Of a stretch of 64,000 nt of DNA, positions 9,673 through 17,533 are shown piece after piece. Below the pieces are notes generated by a model. That model did not search any database. It worked only from the letters and a program-made list of their open reading frames with translations, and was not told where the DNA came from. The position numbers and the translations under genes were made by a program. This stretch comes from an uncultured Eudoraea sp. Lineage in GTDB: Bacteria > Bacteroidota > Bacteroidia > Flavobacteriales > Flavobacteriaceae. Within the stretch, counting starts at the first letter, position 1, and each line of letters begins with the position of its first letter. Location: assembly GCF_947260015.1 (NCBI RefSeq), contig NZ_CAMYOM010000004.1, forward strand, positions 41,997 through 105,996, read 5' to 3'.

Positions 9673-9705
9673 TTGTTTTTTGAATAATCCTGCAAATAGA
9701 AAAAG

Positions 9706-10878
9706 ATGAAAAAGAAAAAATTTGAAACTGAGGCGATACGTACACAAATAGAACGTTCAAAGTTTTTGGAACATTCAAGTCCGATGTACCTTACATCCAG
9801 TTTTATTTTTGAGGATAGTGAAGATATGAGGGCTTCCTTTGCGGAAGAAAAAGAGCGAAATATATACTCGAGATATTCCAATCCTAATTCATCAGAGTTT
9901 ATAGAAAAAGTATGTAAAATGGAAGGCGCAGAGGATGGATTTGCATTCTCCTCGGGGATGTCGGCTGTTTTTTCAACCTTTGCCGCTTTGTTAAACAGTG
10001 GCGATCATATTATATCGGCACGAAGTATTTTTGGTTCAACTCATAGCCTTTTCACTCAGGTTTTTCCAAAATGGAATATTAGCCACAGCTATTTTAAAAT
10101 TGGGGAATTAGAAAATTTAGAAAAACTAATTACACCAAAAACCAAAATACTCTTTGCAGAATCCCCAACAAATCCAGGTGTTGATATTCTCGACCTTGAA
10201 GCACTTGGCAGGTTTTCAAAAAAGCACAAACTTATAATGATTGTCGATAATTGCTTTGCTTCTCCTTATTTGCAGCAGCCCATAGAATTTGGAGCGGATC
10301 TGATAATTCATTCCGGTACTAAACTCATGGATGGACAGGGTAGGGTATTGGCTGGTATTACAGTTGGTAAAAAAGAATTAATAGATCAAATTTACCGGTA
10401 TTCAAGAATAACAGGCCCTGCATTATCTCCATTTAATGCATGGGTTCTATCCAAAAGTCTTGAAACTTTGGCGGTAAGAGTAGACAGACATTGTGCAAAT
10501 GCACTAAAAGTGGCCGAATTTTTAGAAGGCAATAAAAGTGTTAATTGGGTAAAGTATCCATTTTTAAAAAGCCACCCTCAATTCAAACTTGCCAGAAGGC
10601 AGATGAAGGCCGGTGGATGCGTGGTCGCATTCGAGTTAAAAGGCGGGCAAGATGCAGGGAAGAGATTTTTTGATTCCATTGGCTTATTATCTTTATCTGC
10701 CAATTTGGGAGATACTCGAAGTATAGTTACGCATCCCGCATCTACTACACATAGCAAGTTGTCTGTAGAAGAAAGAATGGAATGTGGTATAACTGATGGC
10801 ATGGTGCGAGTCTCTGTTGGCCTGGAGCACGTTGATGATATTATTGGTGATATAAAACAGGCGTTGGATAAGATATGA
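9706..10878 (+). CDS. metZ: O-succinyl/acylhomoserine sulfhydrylase-like PLP enzyme
   Basis: Second Cys/Met-metabolism PLP enzyme of the cluster, 390 residues, with Schiff-base lysine K206 in IHSGTKL and the C-terminal motif SIVTHPASTTHSKL. The sequence SGTKLMDGQGRVLAG resembles MetZ (O-succinylhomoserine sulfhydrylase), but since the neighbouring MetX domain should make the acetyl ester, the real substrate may be O-acetylhomoserine; cystathionine gamma-synthase activity cannot be excluded. It starts 33 bp after the fusion gene, which points to co-transcription. An Rrf2-type palindrome begins 4 bp after its stop codon. Confidence 0.82.
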   Translation: MKKKKFETEAIRTQIERSKFLEHSSPMYLTSSFIFEDSEDMRASFAEEKERNIYSRYSNPNSSEFIEKVCKMEGAEDGFAFSSGMSAVFSTFAALLNSGDHIISARSIFGSTHSLFTQVFPKWNISHSYFKIGELENLEKLITPKTKILFAESPTNPGVDILDLEALGRFSKKHKLIMIVDNCFASPYLQQPIEFGADLIIHSGTKLMDGQGRVLAGITVGKKELIDQIYRYSRITGPALSPFNAWVLSKSLETLAVRVDRHCANALKVAEFLEGNKSVNWVKYPFLKSHPQFKLARRQMKAGGCVVAFELKGGQDAGKRFFDSIGLLSLSANLGDTRSIVTHPASTTHSKLSVEERMECGITDGMVRVSVGLEHVDDIIGDIKQALDKI

Positions 10879-10881
10879 GAC

Positions 10882-10897
10882 ATAGGAATATTCCTAT
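10882..10897. promoter_or_regulatory. Palindromic operator of the Rrf2 gene
   Basis: ATAGGAATATTCCTAT is a perfect 16-bp palindrome about 20 bp before the Rrf2 start codon. It covers the expected -33 region of a promoter whose -7 box would be TATCTTCG (10904-10911). That box ends 4 bp before the ATG, so the transcript would have little or no leader. The half-site ATAGGAATA recurs at 4531, 11487 and 12507. Autoregulation by the Rrf2 protein is inferred. Confidence 0.65.
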
Positions 10898-10915
10898 TTT
10901 AACTATCTTCGCATA

Positions 10916-11329
10916 ATGCTTTCTAAAAAGACAAAATACGGATTAAAGGCCCTGACTTATTTGGCGTCTCAAAGTAAAAGAGAGCCAGTTCAGATTTCGC
11001 AAATTGCAAGGCATGAGAATATTTCTCAAAAATTTTTAGAAACTATTTTACTCACTTTACGTAAAACAGGATTTTTAGGATCAAAGAAGGGCAAAGGAGG
11101 AGGTTATTACCTAATAAAGGAACCAAGCGAAATTCTGATGACAACCGTTATTCGTGTATTGGAAGGGCCTATTGCCATGGTTCCTTGTGTAAGTCTTAAT
11201 TTTTATGAAAAGTGCGACGATTGCCCGGATGAAAATAAATGTGCTGTCCACAAATTAATGCTTCAGGTACGTGACAGCGTTCTGGAAGTCTATAGAAATA
11301 ATACCCTTGCTGATCTTATTTCGGAATAA
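10916..11329 (+). CDS. Rrf2-family transcription regulator
   Basis: A 137-residue winged-helix DNA-binding protein of the Rrf2 family (IscR, CymR, NsrR). The HTH and wing occupy about residues 10-70, with the recognition-helix segment ENISQKFLETILLTLRKTG and the wing KKGKGGGYYL. Four cysteines, C91, C100, C103 and C109 (CX8CX2CX5C), lie where IscR and NsrR ligate a cluster, though the spacing differs from CX5CX5C. The position between methionine and sulfate-assimilation genes, and the shared operator-like element near those genes, suggest a cysteine/sulfur regulator like CymR. The effector is unknown. Confidence 0.88.
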   Translation: MLSKKTKYGLKALTYLASQSKREPVQISQIARHENISQKFLETILLTLRKTGFLGSKKGKGGGYYLIKEPSEILMTTVIRVLEGPIAMVPCVSLNFYEKCDDCPDENKCAVHKLMLQVRDSVLEVYRNNTLADLISE

Positions 11330-11395
11330 AAAATTATCAAAATTTTTGGTATACCTATGAATCATTCGCAATAATAATATAGTTTTTTAAATAAT

Positions 11396-11415
11396 CTACT
11401 AAAACTATAGGATTA
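11396..11415 (+). promoter_or_regulatory. Putative Rrf2-type operator, copy a
   Basis: CTACTAAAACTATAGGATTA matches the copy at 11476 in 16 of 20 positions. It lies just upstream of a TAATATTTG stretch (11419-11427) that could be a -7 box. Confidence 0.4.
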
Positions 11416-11461
11416 AAGTAATATTTGAAAATAAATAACGTCTTACTTTGAAATATTATTC

Positions 11462-11469
11462 TATTTTTG
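11462..11469 (+). promoter_or_regulatory. Probable -7 box upstream of the DUF2061-cysH genes
   Basis: TATTTTTG fits TAnnTTTG, immediately upstream of operator copy b, so a protein bound at 11476-11495 would sit on the transcription start. Confidence 0.4.
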
Positions 11470-11475
11470 AACACT

Positions 11476-11495
11476 CTATTAAATCGATAGGAATA
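11476..11495 (+). promoter_or_regulatory. Putative Rrf2-type operator, copy b
   Basis: CTATTAAATCGATAGGAATA is identical in 18 of 20 bases to the element before the sulfite reductase gene (12496-12515). It ends 11 bp before the DUF2061 start codon. Confidence 0.65.
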
Positions 11496-11506
11496 AAATA
11501 ATACAA

Positions 11507-11770
11507 ATGATTGCAGACCAATTTATAATTAATAAGGAAGCAACGAGTAGCAGTTATAAAACAGATAGCACTTCGGATCAACCAAGACGAAGCATTGCCA
11601 AGTCTATTAGCTGGCGTGCTATCGGAACACTAGATACGATAATAATATCATGGATTATTACGGGTACTCTTTCTCTGGCATTTTCTATTGGATTGGTAGA
11701 ATTGGTAACAAAGATGGTCTTGTATTTTTTACATGAACGATTGTGGAATACTATTAAGTGGGGGAGGTAA
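11507..11770 (+). CDS. DUF2061 small membrane protein
   Basis: An 87-residue protein with two hydrophobic segments (about residues 43-57 and 60-76) and the DUF2061 features SxSWRAIGTxDT and FLHERLWNxIxWGR. No biochemical role is established for the family. It is often found beside sulfate-assimilation genes, as here, 22 bp before cysH and behind Rrf2-type operator copies, so a role linked to sulfur uptake or reduction is inferred only from context. Confidence 0.85.
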   Translation: MIADQFIINKEATSSSYKTDSTSDQPRRSIAKSISWRAIGTLDTIIISWIITGTLSLAFSIGLVELVTKMVLYFLHERLWNTIKWGR

Positions 11771-11792
11771 TTTTAACATTAAAAAATAAGAT

Positions 11793-12416
11793 ATGAGTTT
11801 GTCAACGCAGGATATAGAACATTTAAATAATCACTTTAGGGGAATACCTCCCGCAGAGATAATTTCATGGGCAATTCTTTATGGTTCCAAATCTGTAGTT
11901 ACTACCAATTTCAGGCCATATGAAGTAGCCATATTAAATGCCGTTGCTGAGGTTAAATCGGATATTCCTGTTATCTGGTGCGATACCGGATATAATACAC
12001 CCAATACCTACAAACATGCGGAGGAATTGATCTCTGGATTGAATTTAAATATTAAATTGTTTGTTCCCAGACAGACCACCGCACATAGAGATGCGGTAAT
12101 GGGAATTCCCGATATTGATGACCCCAGGCATAAAAAATTTACAGAACAGGTGAAACTGGAACCTTTCCGACGAGCGATGGCCGAGCACAAACCAGACGTA
12201 TGGTTTACAAACCTTAGAAAAGGCCAGACTGCTTTAAGAGATACATTAAACATTTTAAGCTTAAGTGAAGAAGGAGTCCTTAAGGTAAGTCCGTTTTACC
12301 ATTGGAATGATACGCGTCTGGATGCCTATTTGAATACAAGAGGGCTACCCAATGAACACAACTATTTTGACCCTACCAAGGTTTTAGAAAACCGGGAGTG
12401 TGGTTTACACACTTAA
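11793..12416 (+). CDS. cysH: Phosphoadenylyl-sulfate (PAPS) reductase family protein
   Basis: Reduces activated sulfate to sulfite in the cytosol using thioredoxin. The protein has 207 residues and ends with the catalytic-tail motif ECGLHT (C203). The CC...CXXC cysteine pairs that bind the 4Fe-4S cluster of APS reductases are absent, which favours PAPS as substrate. It is a little shorter than E. coli CysH. No cysD, cysN or cysC lies between it and the sulfite reductase gene, although cysDN commonly sits here in relatives, so sulfate activation must be encoded elsewhere or be missing. Confidence 0.88.
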   Translation: MSLSTQDIEHLNNHFRGIPPAEIISWAILYGSKSVVTTNFRPYEVAILNAVAEVKSDIPVIWCDTGYNTPNTYKHAEELISGLNLNIKLFVPRQTTAHRDAVMGIPDIDDPRHKKFTEQVKLEPFRRAMAEHKPDVWFTNLRKGQTALRDTLNILSLSEEGVLKVSPFYHWNDTRLDAYLNTRGLPNEHNYFDPTKVLENRECGLHT

Positions 12417-12495
12417 ACACAATAACGAAAAAGCTTACTACTGGTCTACAGAATAATTCCAACATTTTATTAGCGATCATTTATTTTAATATAAC

Positions 12496-12515
12496 CTATT
12501 AAATATATAGGAATA
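12496..12515 (+). promoter_or_regulatory. Putative Rrf2-type operator, copy c
   Basis: CTATTAAATATATAGGAATA is nearly identical to copy b at 11476 and ends 15 bp before the sulfite reductase start codon, in the 114-bp gap after cysH. Confidence 0.65.
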
Positions 12516-12530
12516 ATAGGAAAAAATATT

Positions 12531-14621
12531 ATGCAAAGTTTTAGAACCGAAATAGAAAATCCCATTGTAGAAAAGGACATCATTGAGCTTGAGAAAAAAA
12601 TCAGGGAGTTCAAAGGAGGTTCTATTGACGAGGAAAAATTCCGAAGTCTGCGCCTGGCCCGAGGGGTATACGGACAAAGACAACCCGGAGTACAAATGAT
12701 ACGTATTAAATTACCCTATGGTAAAGTAAGCTCTAGGCAATTACGCGGGATTTCAGATGTTGCAGATGAGTATTCTACAGGAAGACTACACATTACAACC
12801 CGGCAGGACATTCAGATTCATTATGTAGATCTTGAACGCACCCCTGAACTTTGGACACAACTGGAGAAGGATTCAGTAACGCTTAGAGAAGCTTGTGGAA
12901 ATACTGTAAGGAATGTCACGGCAAGTGAAACAGCCGGAATAGACAGAGATGAACCATTTGATGTTTCACCCTATGCTCAGGCTATTTTCGAATATTTTTT
13001 AAGAAATCCCATAGGTCAGGAAATGGGCCGTAAGTTTAAGGTTTCCTTTTCTTCCAGTGATACAGATACCGGACTTTCGTATATGCACGACCTTGGTTTT
13101 ATTGCCAAAATACGGGATGGTGTCAAGGGTTTTAAAGTAATGTTAGGAGGGGGGCTGGGTTCGCAACCTCGTCATGCAGATGAGCTGTTTACATTTCTTG
13201 CTGCCAATGAAATAATTCCTATGATGGAAACTGTTGTTCGAGTTTTTGACAGATATGGAGAAAGAAAGAGCAGGGCCAAAGCAAGATTAAAGTTTCTTTT
13301 AAAAGATTTGGGCCTTAAAGCCTTTAAAGAATTATTAATTACGGAAAAGAAGGCGGTCCCTTTTAAAAAGTACCCTATTGATATTAGTACTTATCCCAAG
13401 GTGGTTATTTCAAATGAGGAGGCTCAGGATGTAATTATAGAAGATATTGAAGCTTTTGAACAATGGAAAACAACCAATCTGGTTTTGCAAAAACAATACG
13501 GATATGTAGCTGTTGGGATAAAGGTAATGTTAGGAGATTTTTATACAGAAAAAGCCAGATTACTTGCCAATTTAATTGAAAAGTATGCGGCCGGTGAAAT
13601 TCGCTTAACATTAAGACAGAATATATTAATTCCCTATGTAAGGGAATCCCTGATTCCATTTTTCTATACCGAACTTAAGAAAATGGGATTTGCAGACCCC
13701 GGCTATAATAAGGCATTAGACATTACTGCTTGTCCGGGTACCGATACCTGTAACCTAGGAATTGCAAGCAGTACGGGAATTGCTTCGGAATTGGAACGCG
13801 TTATCAAGGAAGAATACCCACATTATGTGAATAATGCAGATGTGGTCATAAAAATTAGTGGCTGTATGAATGCATGTGGTCAGCATTCCATGGCTAATAT
13901 TGGCTTTCAGGGGATGTCTATCCGTACTAATGAGAAACTCGTGGCGCCAGCTTTGCAAGTGTTACTTGGAGGAGGGAATATGGGAGAAGGCCGGGGTTTA
14001 TTTGCGGATAAGGTTATTAAGATTCCGAGTAAACGAGGGCCTGAGGCTCTCAGACAAATACTCAATGATTTTGAGGCCAATGGCAAAGGTGCCTCTTATG
14101 AATCTTATTATGCGGAAAAGGGGGAGTATTATTTTTATGAACTTCTTAAGCCACTTGCAGATATAGAAAATTTATCTCCGGACGACTATCTGGACTGGGG
14201 AAGCAATAAACGGTATCAAAAAGCGATAGGAATAGGAGAGTGTGCAGGGGTGGTGATAGATTTGATCGCCACATTATTGTTTGAAAGTGATGAAAAGATA
14301 AAAAATGCGAAAGAAGCCATTAACGAACAAAAATGGGCTGCAAGTATTTATTATTCTTATTCTTCTATGGTAAATACGGCCAAAGCACTTTTAACTGCGG
14401 AAAAAACCAAAACAAATACGCATAACAGTATAATAAAAGACTTTAACGCCTATTTTATTGCAAACGGTAGAATAACTCTGAACTCCTCGTTCGAAGATTT
14501 GGTATTGCAATTAAATAAAAATGAACCTAATGAGACCTTCTCTAAAAGTTACCTGGCTGATGCCGAGGAATTTTTGAATAAAGTAGAATCCTTCAGAAAA
14601 CGTGAACTTACTAATGCATAA
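12531..14621 (+). CDS. Assimilatory sulfite reductase hemoprotein with C-terminal HEPN-like extension
   Basis: Siroheme and 4Fe-4S enzyme that reduces sulfite to sulfide. The cluster ligands are in CPGTDTC (near residue 404) and GCMNACGQH (near residue 445). Two ferredoxin-like half repeats are visible, each with a TxRQ motif (HITTRQDIQIHY and RLTLRQNILIPY). At 696 residues it is about 130 longer than NirA/CysI proteins. Residues from about 583 form a helical extension, ESDEKIKNAKEAINEQKWAA followed by SIYYSYSSMVNTAKALL, resembling a HEPN domain. No flavoprotein partner is adjacent, so ferredoxin is the likely electron donor. The last bases overlap cobA. Confidence 0.92.
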   Translation: MQSFRTEIENPIVEKDIIELEKKIREFKGGSIDEEKFRSLRLARGVYGQRQPGVQMIRIKLPYGKVSSRQLRGISDVADEYSTGRLHITTRQDIQIHYVDLERTPELWTQLEKDSVTLREACGNTVRNVTASETAGIDRDEPFDVSPYAQAIFEYFLRNPIGQEMGRKFKVSFSSSDTDTGLSYMHDLGFIAKIRDGVKGFKVMLGGGLGSQPRHADELFTFLAANEIIPMMETVVRVFDRYGERKSRAKARLKFLLKDLGLKAFKELLITEKKAVPFKKYPIDISTYPKVVISNEEAQDVIIEDIEAFEQWKTTNLVLQKQYGYVAVGIKVMLGDFYTEKARLLANLIEKYAAGEIRLTLRQNILIPYVRESLIPFFYTELKKMGFADPGYNKALDITACPGTDTCNLGIASSTGIASELERVIKEEYPHYVNNADVVIKISGCMNACGQHSMANIGFQGMSIRTNEKLVAPALQVLLGGGNMGEGRGLFADKVIKIPSKRGPEALRQILNDFEANGKGASYESYYAEKGEYYFYELLKPLADIENLSPDDYLDWGSNKRYQKAIGIGECAGVVIDLIATLLFESDEKIKNAKEAINEQKWAASIYYSYSSMVNTAKALLTAEKTKTNTHNSIIKDFNAYFIANGRITLNSSFEDLVLQLNKNEPNETFSKSYLADAEEFLNKVESFRKRELTNA

Positions 14622-15378
14622 AAAAGCAAAATTAACGGTCGTAGGTGCAGGTCCGGGAGATTTGGAACTCATAACCATAAAAGCAATTAAAGCATTGCAG
14701 AATGCTAATGTGGTTCTTTATGATGCTCTTGTGGATAAAGCCTTATTAGAATATGCCTCTAAAGCAGAGCATATTTTTGTAGGCAAGCGAAAAGGTTGTT
14801 ATGCCTTTCAGCAAGATCAGATAAATGAATTAATAGTGCAAAGAGCACAAAGCCGTGGACATGTGGTGCGATTAAAAGGAGGAGATCCTTTTGTTTTTGG
14901 CCGTGGGTCAGAGGAATTGGCCTATGCGGCTGAATATGGTCTGGAAGTGGCGATGGTTCCTGGAATATCTTCGTGCATTGCAGTTCCCGCATCTCAAAAT
15001 ATTCCGGTTACGAAACGAGGCTCGGCAGAGAGTTTTTGGGTGATTACAGGAACTACCAAAGAACATAAACTCTCGGGAGATATACACCTCGCTGCTAAAT
15101 CAAATGCAACAGTGGTCATTTTAATGGGCATGTCAAAACTCTCGGCTATAGTAGAATTATTTACCAAAGAGAACAAATCAGATACTCCGGTTGCAATTAT
15201 TCAGAATGGCACTAAAGAAGAAGAACAAGTTGGCATTGGAACAATTAATACTATAGAAAGCATAGTCCAAAAACAAAAATTAACCAACCCGGCAATTATA
15301 GTCATTGGCGAAGTGGTAAAAAATCGAAACCAAATAATTCAAATAAGCCAACAACATCAACTTCAAATCACAGCATAA
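14614..15378 (+). CDS. cobA: Uroporphyrinogen-III C-methyltransferase
   Basis: Uses two SAM to convert uroporphyrinogen III to precorrin-2, the first step to the siroheme needed by sulfite reductase. Motifs: VVGAGPGDLELITIKA near the N-terminus, VVRLKGGDPFVFGRGSEE in the middle and VPGISSCIAVPA. I take ATG 14614, which overlaps the sulfite reductase stop; a GTG at 14602 in the same frame would add four residues. The one-base overlap with the next gene and the tight spacing indicate a sulfite reductase-siroheme operon. Confidence 0.95.
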   Translation: MHKKAKLTVVGAGPGDLELITIKAIKALQNANVVLYDALVDKALLEYASKAEHIFVGKRKGCYAFQQDQINELIVQRAQSRGHVVRLKGGDPFVFGRGSEELAYAAEYGLEVAMVPGISSCIAVPASQNIPVTKRGSAESFWVITGTTKEHKLSGDIHLAAKSNATVVILMGMSKLSAIVELFTKENKSDTPVAIIQNGTKEEEQVGIGTINTIESIVQKQKLTNPAIIVIGEVVKNRNQIIQISQQHQLQITA

Positions 15379-15962
15379 TGGAAAGGAATAATTTATATCC
15401 TATTTTTCTGAAGACGAGATCTCTCCATATTTTAATTGTAGGAGGGGGTAATGTAGCAGAAGAAAAATTGTCCTTTTTAACTAAGTCCAGTCCTGATGCC
15501 AAAATCACTATGGTATCCCCTATGTTTCGAGAAAATACCTTAAAGTTAGCGGCAAATTATGACGTGAAACTTATTAGATCCACTTACAATACTGAATTTC
15601 TCTCTGGAAAACATTTCGTAATTGCTACCACAGATAATCCTGATATAAACTTACAGGTTTATGATGACTGCAGAAGTAAGGATAAATTGGTAAATGTTGC
15701 AGACAATCCTCCTTATTGTGATTTTTATATGGGTGGTATTGTAACCAAAGGGAATGTCAAAATAGCTATTTCTACTAACGGTAAATCTCCTACAACCGCA
15801 AAGAGGTTGAGGCAATTTTTTGAAGATGTTATACCGGAAGATATTAGCAGGATGGTTCAGAATCTGAATGCATATCGAAAAACAATTAAAGGAAATTTTG
15901 AAGAGAAGGTTGATAAAATGAATGAAGTAACAGAGACCCTGGTTTCAAATAATGAAGAATAA
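15378..15962 (+). CDS. Precorrin-2 dehydrogenase (siroheme synthase N-terminal type)
   Basis: NAD+-dependent oxidation of precorrin-2 to sirohydrochlorin, possibly with iron insertion as in Met8/CysG-B. An N-terminal Rossmann fold with ILIVGGGNVAEEKL at about residues 18-31 is followed by the dimerisation segment with FYMGGIVTKGNVKIAISTNG. At 194 residues it is the stand-alone form; the methyltransferase is the separate upstream gene. Its ATG overlaps the cobA TAA by one base. Whether it also acts as ferrochelatase is undecided. Confidence 0.9.
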   Translation: MERNNLYPIFLKTRSLHILIVGGGNVAEEKLSFLTKSSPDAKITMVSPMFRENTLKLAANYDVKLIRSTYNTEFLSGKHFVIATTDNPDINLQVYDDCRSKDKLVNVADNPPYCDFYMGGIVTKGNVKIAISTNGKSPTTAKRLRQFFEDVIPEDISRMVQNLNAYRKTIKGNFEEKVDKMNEVTETLVSNNEE

Positions 15963-16168
15963 CTCAGTTTCCAATTTAATTTGCAGACCATCAGAATAAG
16001 GTTTCACTTGAAGTTCCAGATTGTAGCAATTATAAACAAGAATGTATTTCATTATGGTTTGGTAATGCATTCCAGTCAAGAGCACATGCGTGCCTAGCGA
16101 GGTAACAATAAACTGCTCAATAGGCCTTTAGGTATACGTGGATATAAGCCAAAAAAAGTACATTTTCC

Positions 16169-16199
16169 TTGTTTTTAAATGACACGTGGCGTTTCTTTG
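16169..16199 (+). promoter_or_regulatory. Probable promoter of the metH operon
   Basis: TTG at 16169-16171 and TTTCTTTG at 16192-16199 are 20 bp apart, close to the Bacteroidetes TTTG/TAnnTTTG pattern, and would start the RNA about 20 nt before the SAM-I riboswitch. The stretch 15963-16168 shows nothing else I can name. Confidence 0.45.
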
Positions 16200-16225
16200 T
16201 GCCAGTTCATTAAAACATTGACATT

Positions 16226-16343
16226 GTTATCAAGAAAGGTGGAGGGACTAGACCCGTTGAAACCTTAGCAACCCTTTAACTATAAAGAAGGTGCTACATT
16301 CTACCACGAGGCTGCTTTTTTATGGCAACTTAGGCTAGATAAC
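16226..16343 (+). promoter_or_regulatory. SAM-I (S-box) riboswitch
   Basis: P1 is GTTATC (16226-16231) with GATAAC (16338-16343). The conserved AAGAAAGGTGGAGGGACTAG, CTTAGCAACC and GAAGGTGCTACATTCTACC segments are all present. It leads the split methionine synthase genes and is closely related to the copy at 4594. Confidence 0.95.
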
Positions 16344-16345
16344 AC

Positions 16346-16382
16346 AGAGGAAAGGCTTTATGTCTTTATCTATTTTTTCTTG
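16346..16382 (+). terminator. Riboswitch expression-platform terminator
   Basis: AAAGGC (16351-16356) pairs with GTCTTT (16362-16367, one G-U) around a TTTAT loop, extended by AGA/TCT, and is followed by ATTTTTTCTT. It lies three bases after the SAM-I aptamer. Confidence 0.7.
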
Positions 16383-16510
16383 ATAATACTTTTGAATAGT
16401 CCGCCGAGTGCATGTAATATACAGATATTTATTGCGCTGTTTCTAGATGTCAATGGTTAGACGGGGCAAACATGCAAAATGAGGCGATGTAATTCCTAAA
16501 AAGGAAACAT

Positions 16511-17530
16511 ATGAAGAAGATACAGGATATACTAAAGCAACGGATTATGATACTGGATGGTGCAATGGGCACTATGCTTCAGCGGTATAAATTTACGGAG
16601 GAAGACTTTAGGGGAAACCGTTTTAAGGACTGGCCATTTCCACTACTGGGCAATAACGACTTATTGACTCTAACCCAGCCAGAAGCTATTGCCGAAGTTC
16701 ATAGAAAATATTTTGAAGCTGGTGCAGATATTGTGGAAACTAATACATTCTCTGGCACTTCCATTGCAATGGCTGATTATCATATGGAAGATTTGGTCTA
16801 TGAACTTAATTATGAGTCCGCCAAAATAGCAAAGCAGGTAGCCAAAGAGTTTACCAAAAGCGAGCCGAATAAACCGAGGTTTGTAGCAGGAAGTATAGGC
16901 CCAACCAATAAAACAGCAAGCATGTCCCCTGATGTAAATGACCCTGGTTTTAGGGCAGTTTCATTTGAGACACTACGATTGGCTTACAAACTGCAGGTGG
17001 AGGCCTTGTTGGATGGTGGAGTAGATATTCTGATGGTAGAAACAATTTTTGACACACTTAATGCAAAAGCAGCGCTTTTTGCCATTGAAGAGGTAAAACA
17101 GGCACGAAATATTCAAACACCGGTCATGGTTAGCGGCACCATTACAGATGCCTCAGGGCGAACTTTATCTGGCCAGACCGCTGAAGCATTTTTAATATCT
17201 ATAGCTCATATTCCTCTATTGTCTGTTGGATTTAATTGCGCTTTGGGAGCAAAGCAGTTAGTACCGCATTTAGACGCCATTGCAGTTCGGACAGAAGCTG
17301 CTATTTCAGCACATCCTAATGCAGGTTTGCCCAATGCTTTTGGAACTTATGACCAAACACCTGATCAGATGGCTGAGCAAATCAAAGAATATTTTGATAA
17401 AGGTCTGGTTAATATAATTGGGGGATGCTGTGGATCTACACCTGAACATATTACGGCAATTGCTGAATTGGCAAAGGATTATAAACCTAGAAAATTTATT
17501 TTTTCTGAAACAGCAGGGGTTCAATTGTAA
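16511..17530 (+). CDS. Methionine synthase homocysteine-binding module (split MetH, N-terminal part)
   Basis: A 339-residue homocysteine S-methyltransferase domain equal to the first module of cobalamin-dependent MetH. Seen are LDGAMGTMLQ at about residues 15-24, ADIVETNTFSGTS, and the zinc-ligand cysteines in GFNCALGA and GGCCGSTPEH. It binds and activates homocysteine through zinc. The remaining MetH modules are in the next gene, which begins three bases after the stop, so the enzyme is probably assembled from two chains. A SAM-I riboswitch precedes the gene. Confidence 0.92.
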   Translation: MKKIQDILKQRIMILDGAMGTMLQRYKFTEEDFRGNRFKDWPFPLLGNNDLLTLTQPEAIAEVHRKYFEAGADIVETNTFSGTSIAMADYHMEDLVYELNYESAKIAKQVAKEFTKSEPNKPRFVAGSIGPTNKTASMSPDVNDPGFRAVSFETLRLAYKLQVEALLDGGVDILMVETIFDTLNAKAALFAIEEVKQARNIQTPVMVSGTITDASGRTLSGQTAEAFLISIAHIPLLSVGFNCALGAKQLVPHLDAIAVRTEAAISAHPNAGLPNAFGTYDQTPDQMAEQIKEYFDKGLVNIIGGCCGSTPEHITAIAELAKDYKPRKFIFSETAGVQL

Positions 17531-17533
17531 AAA

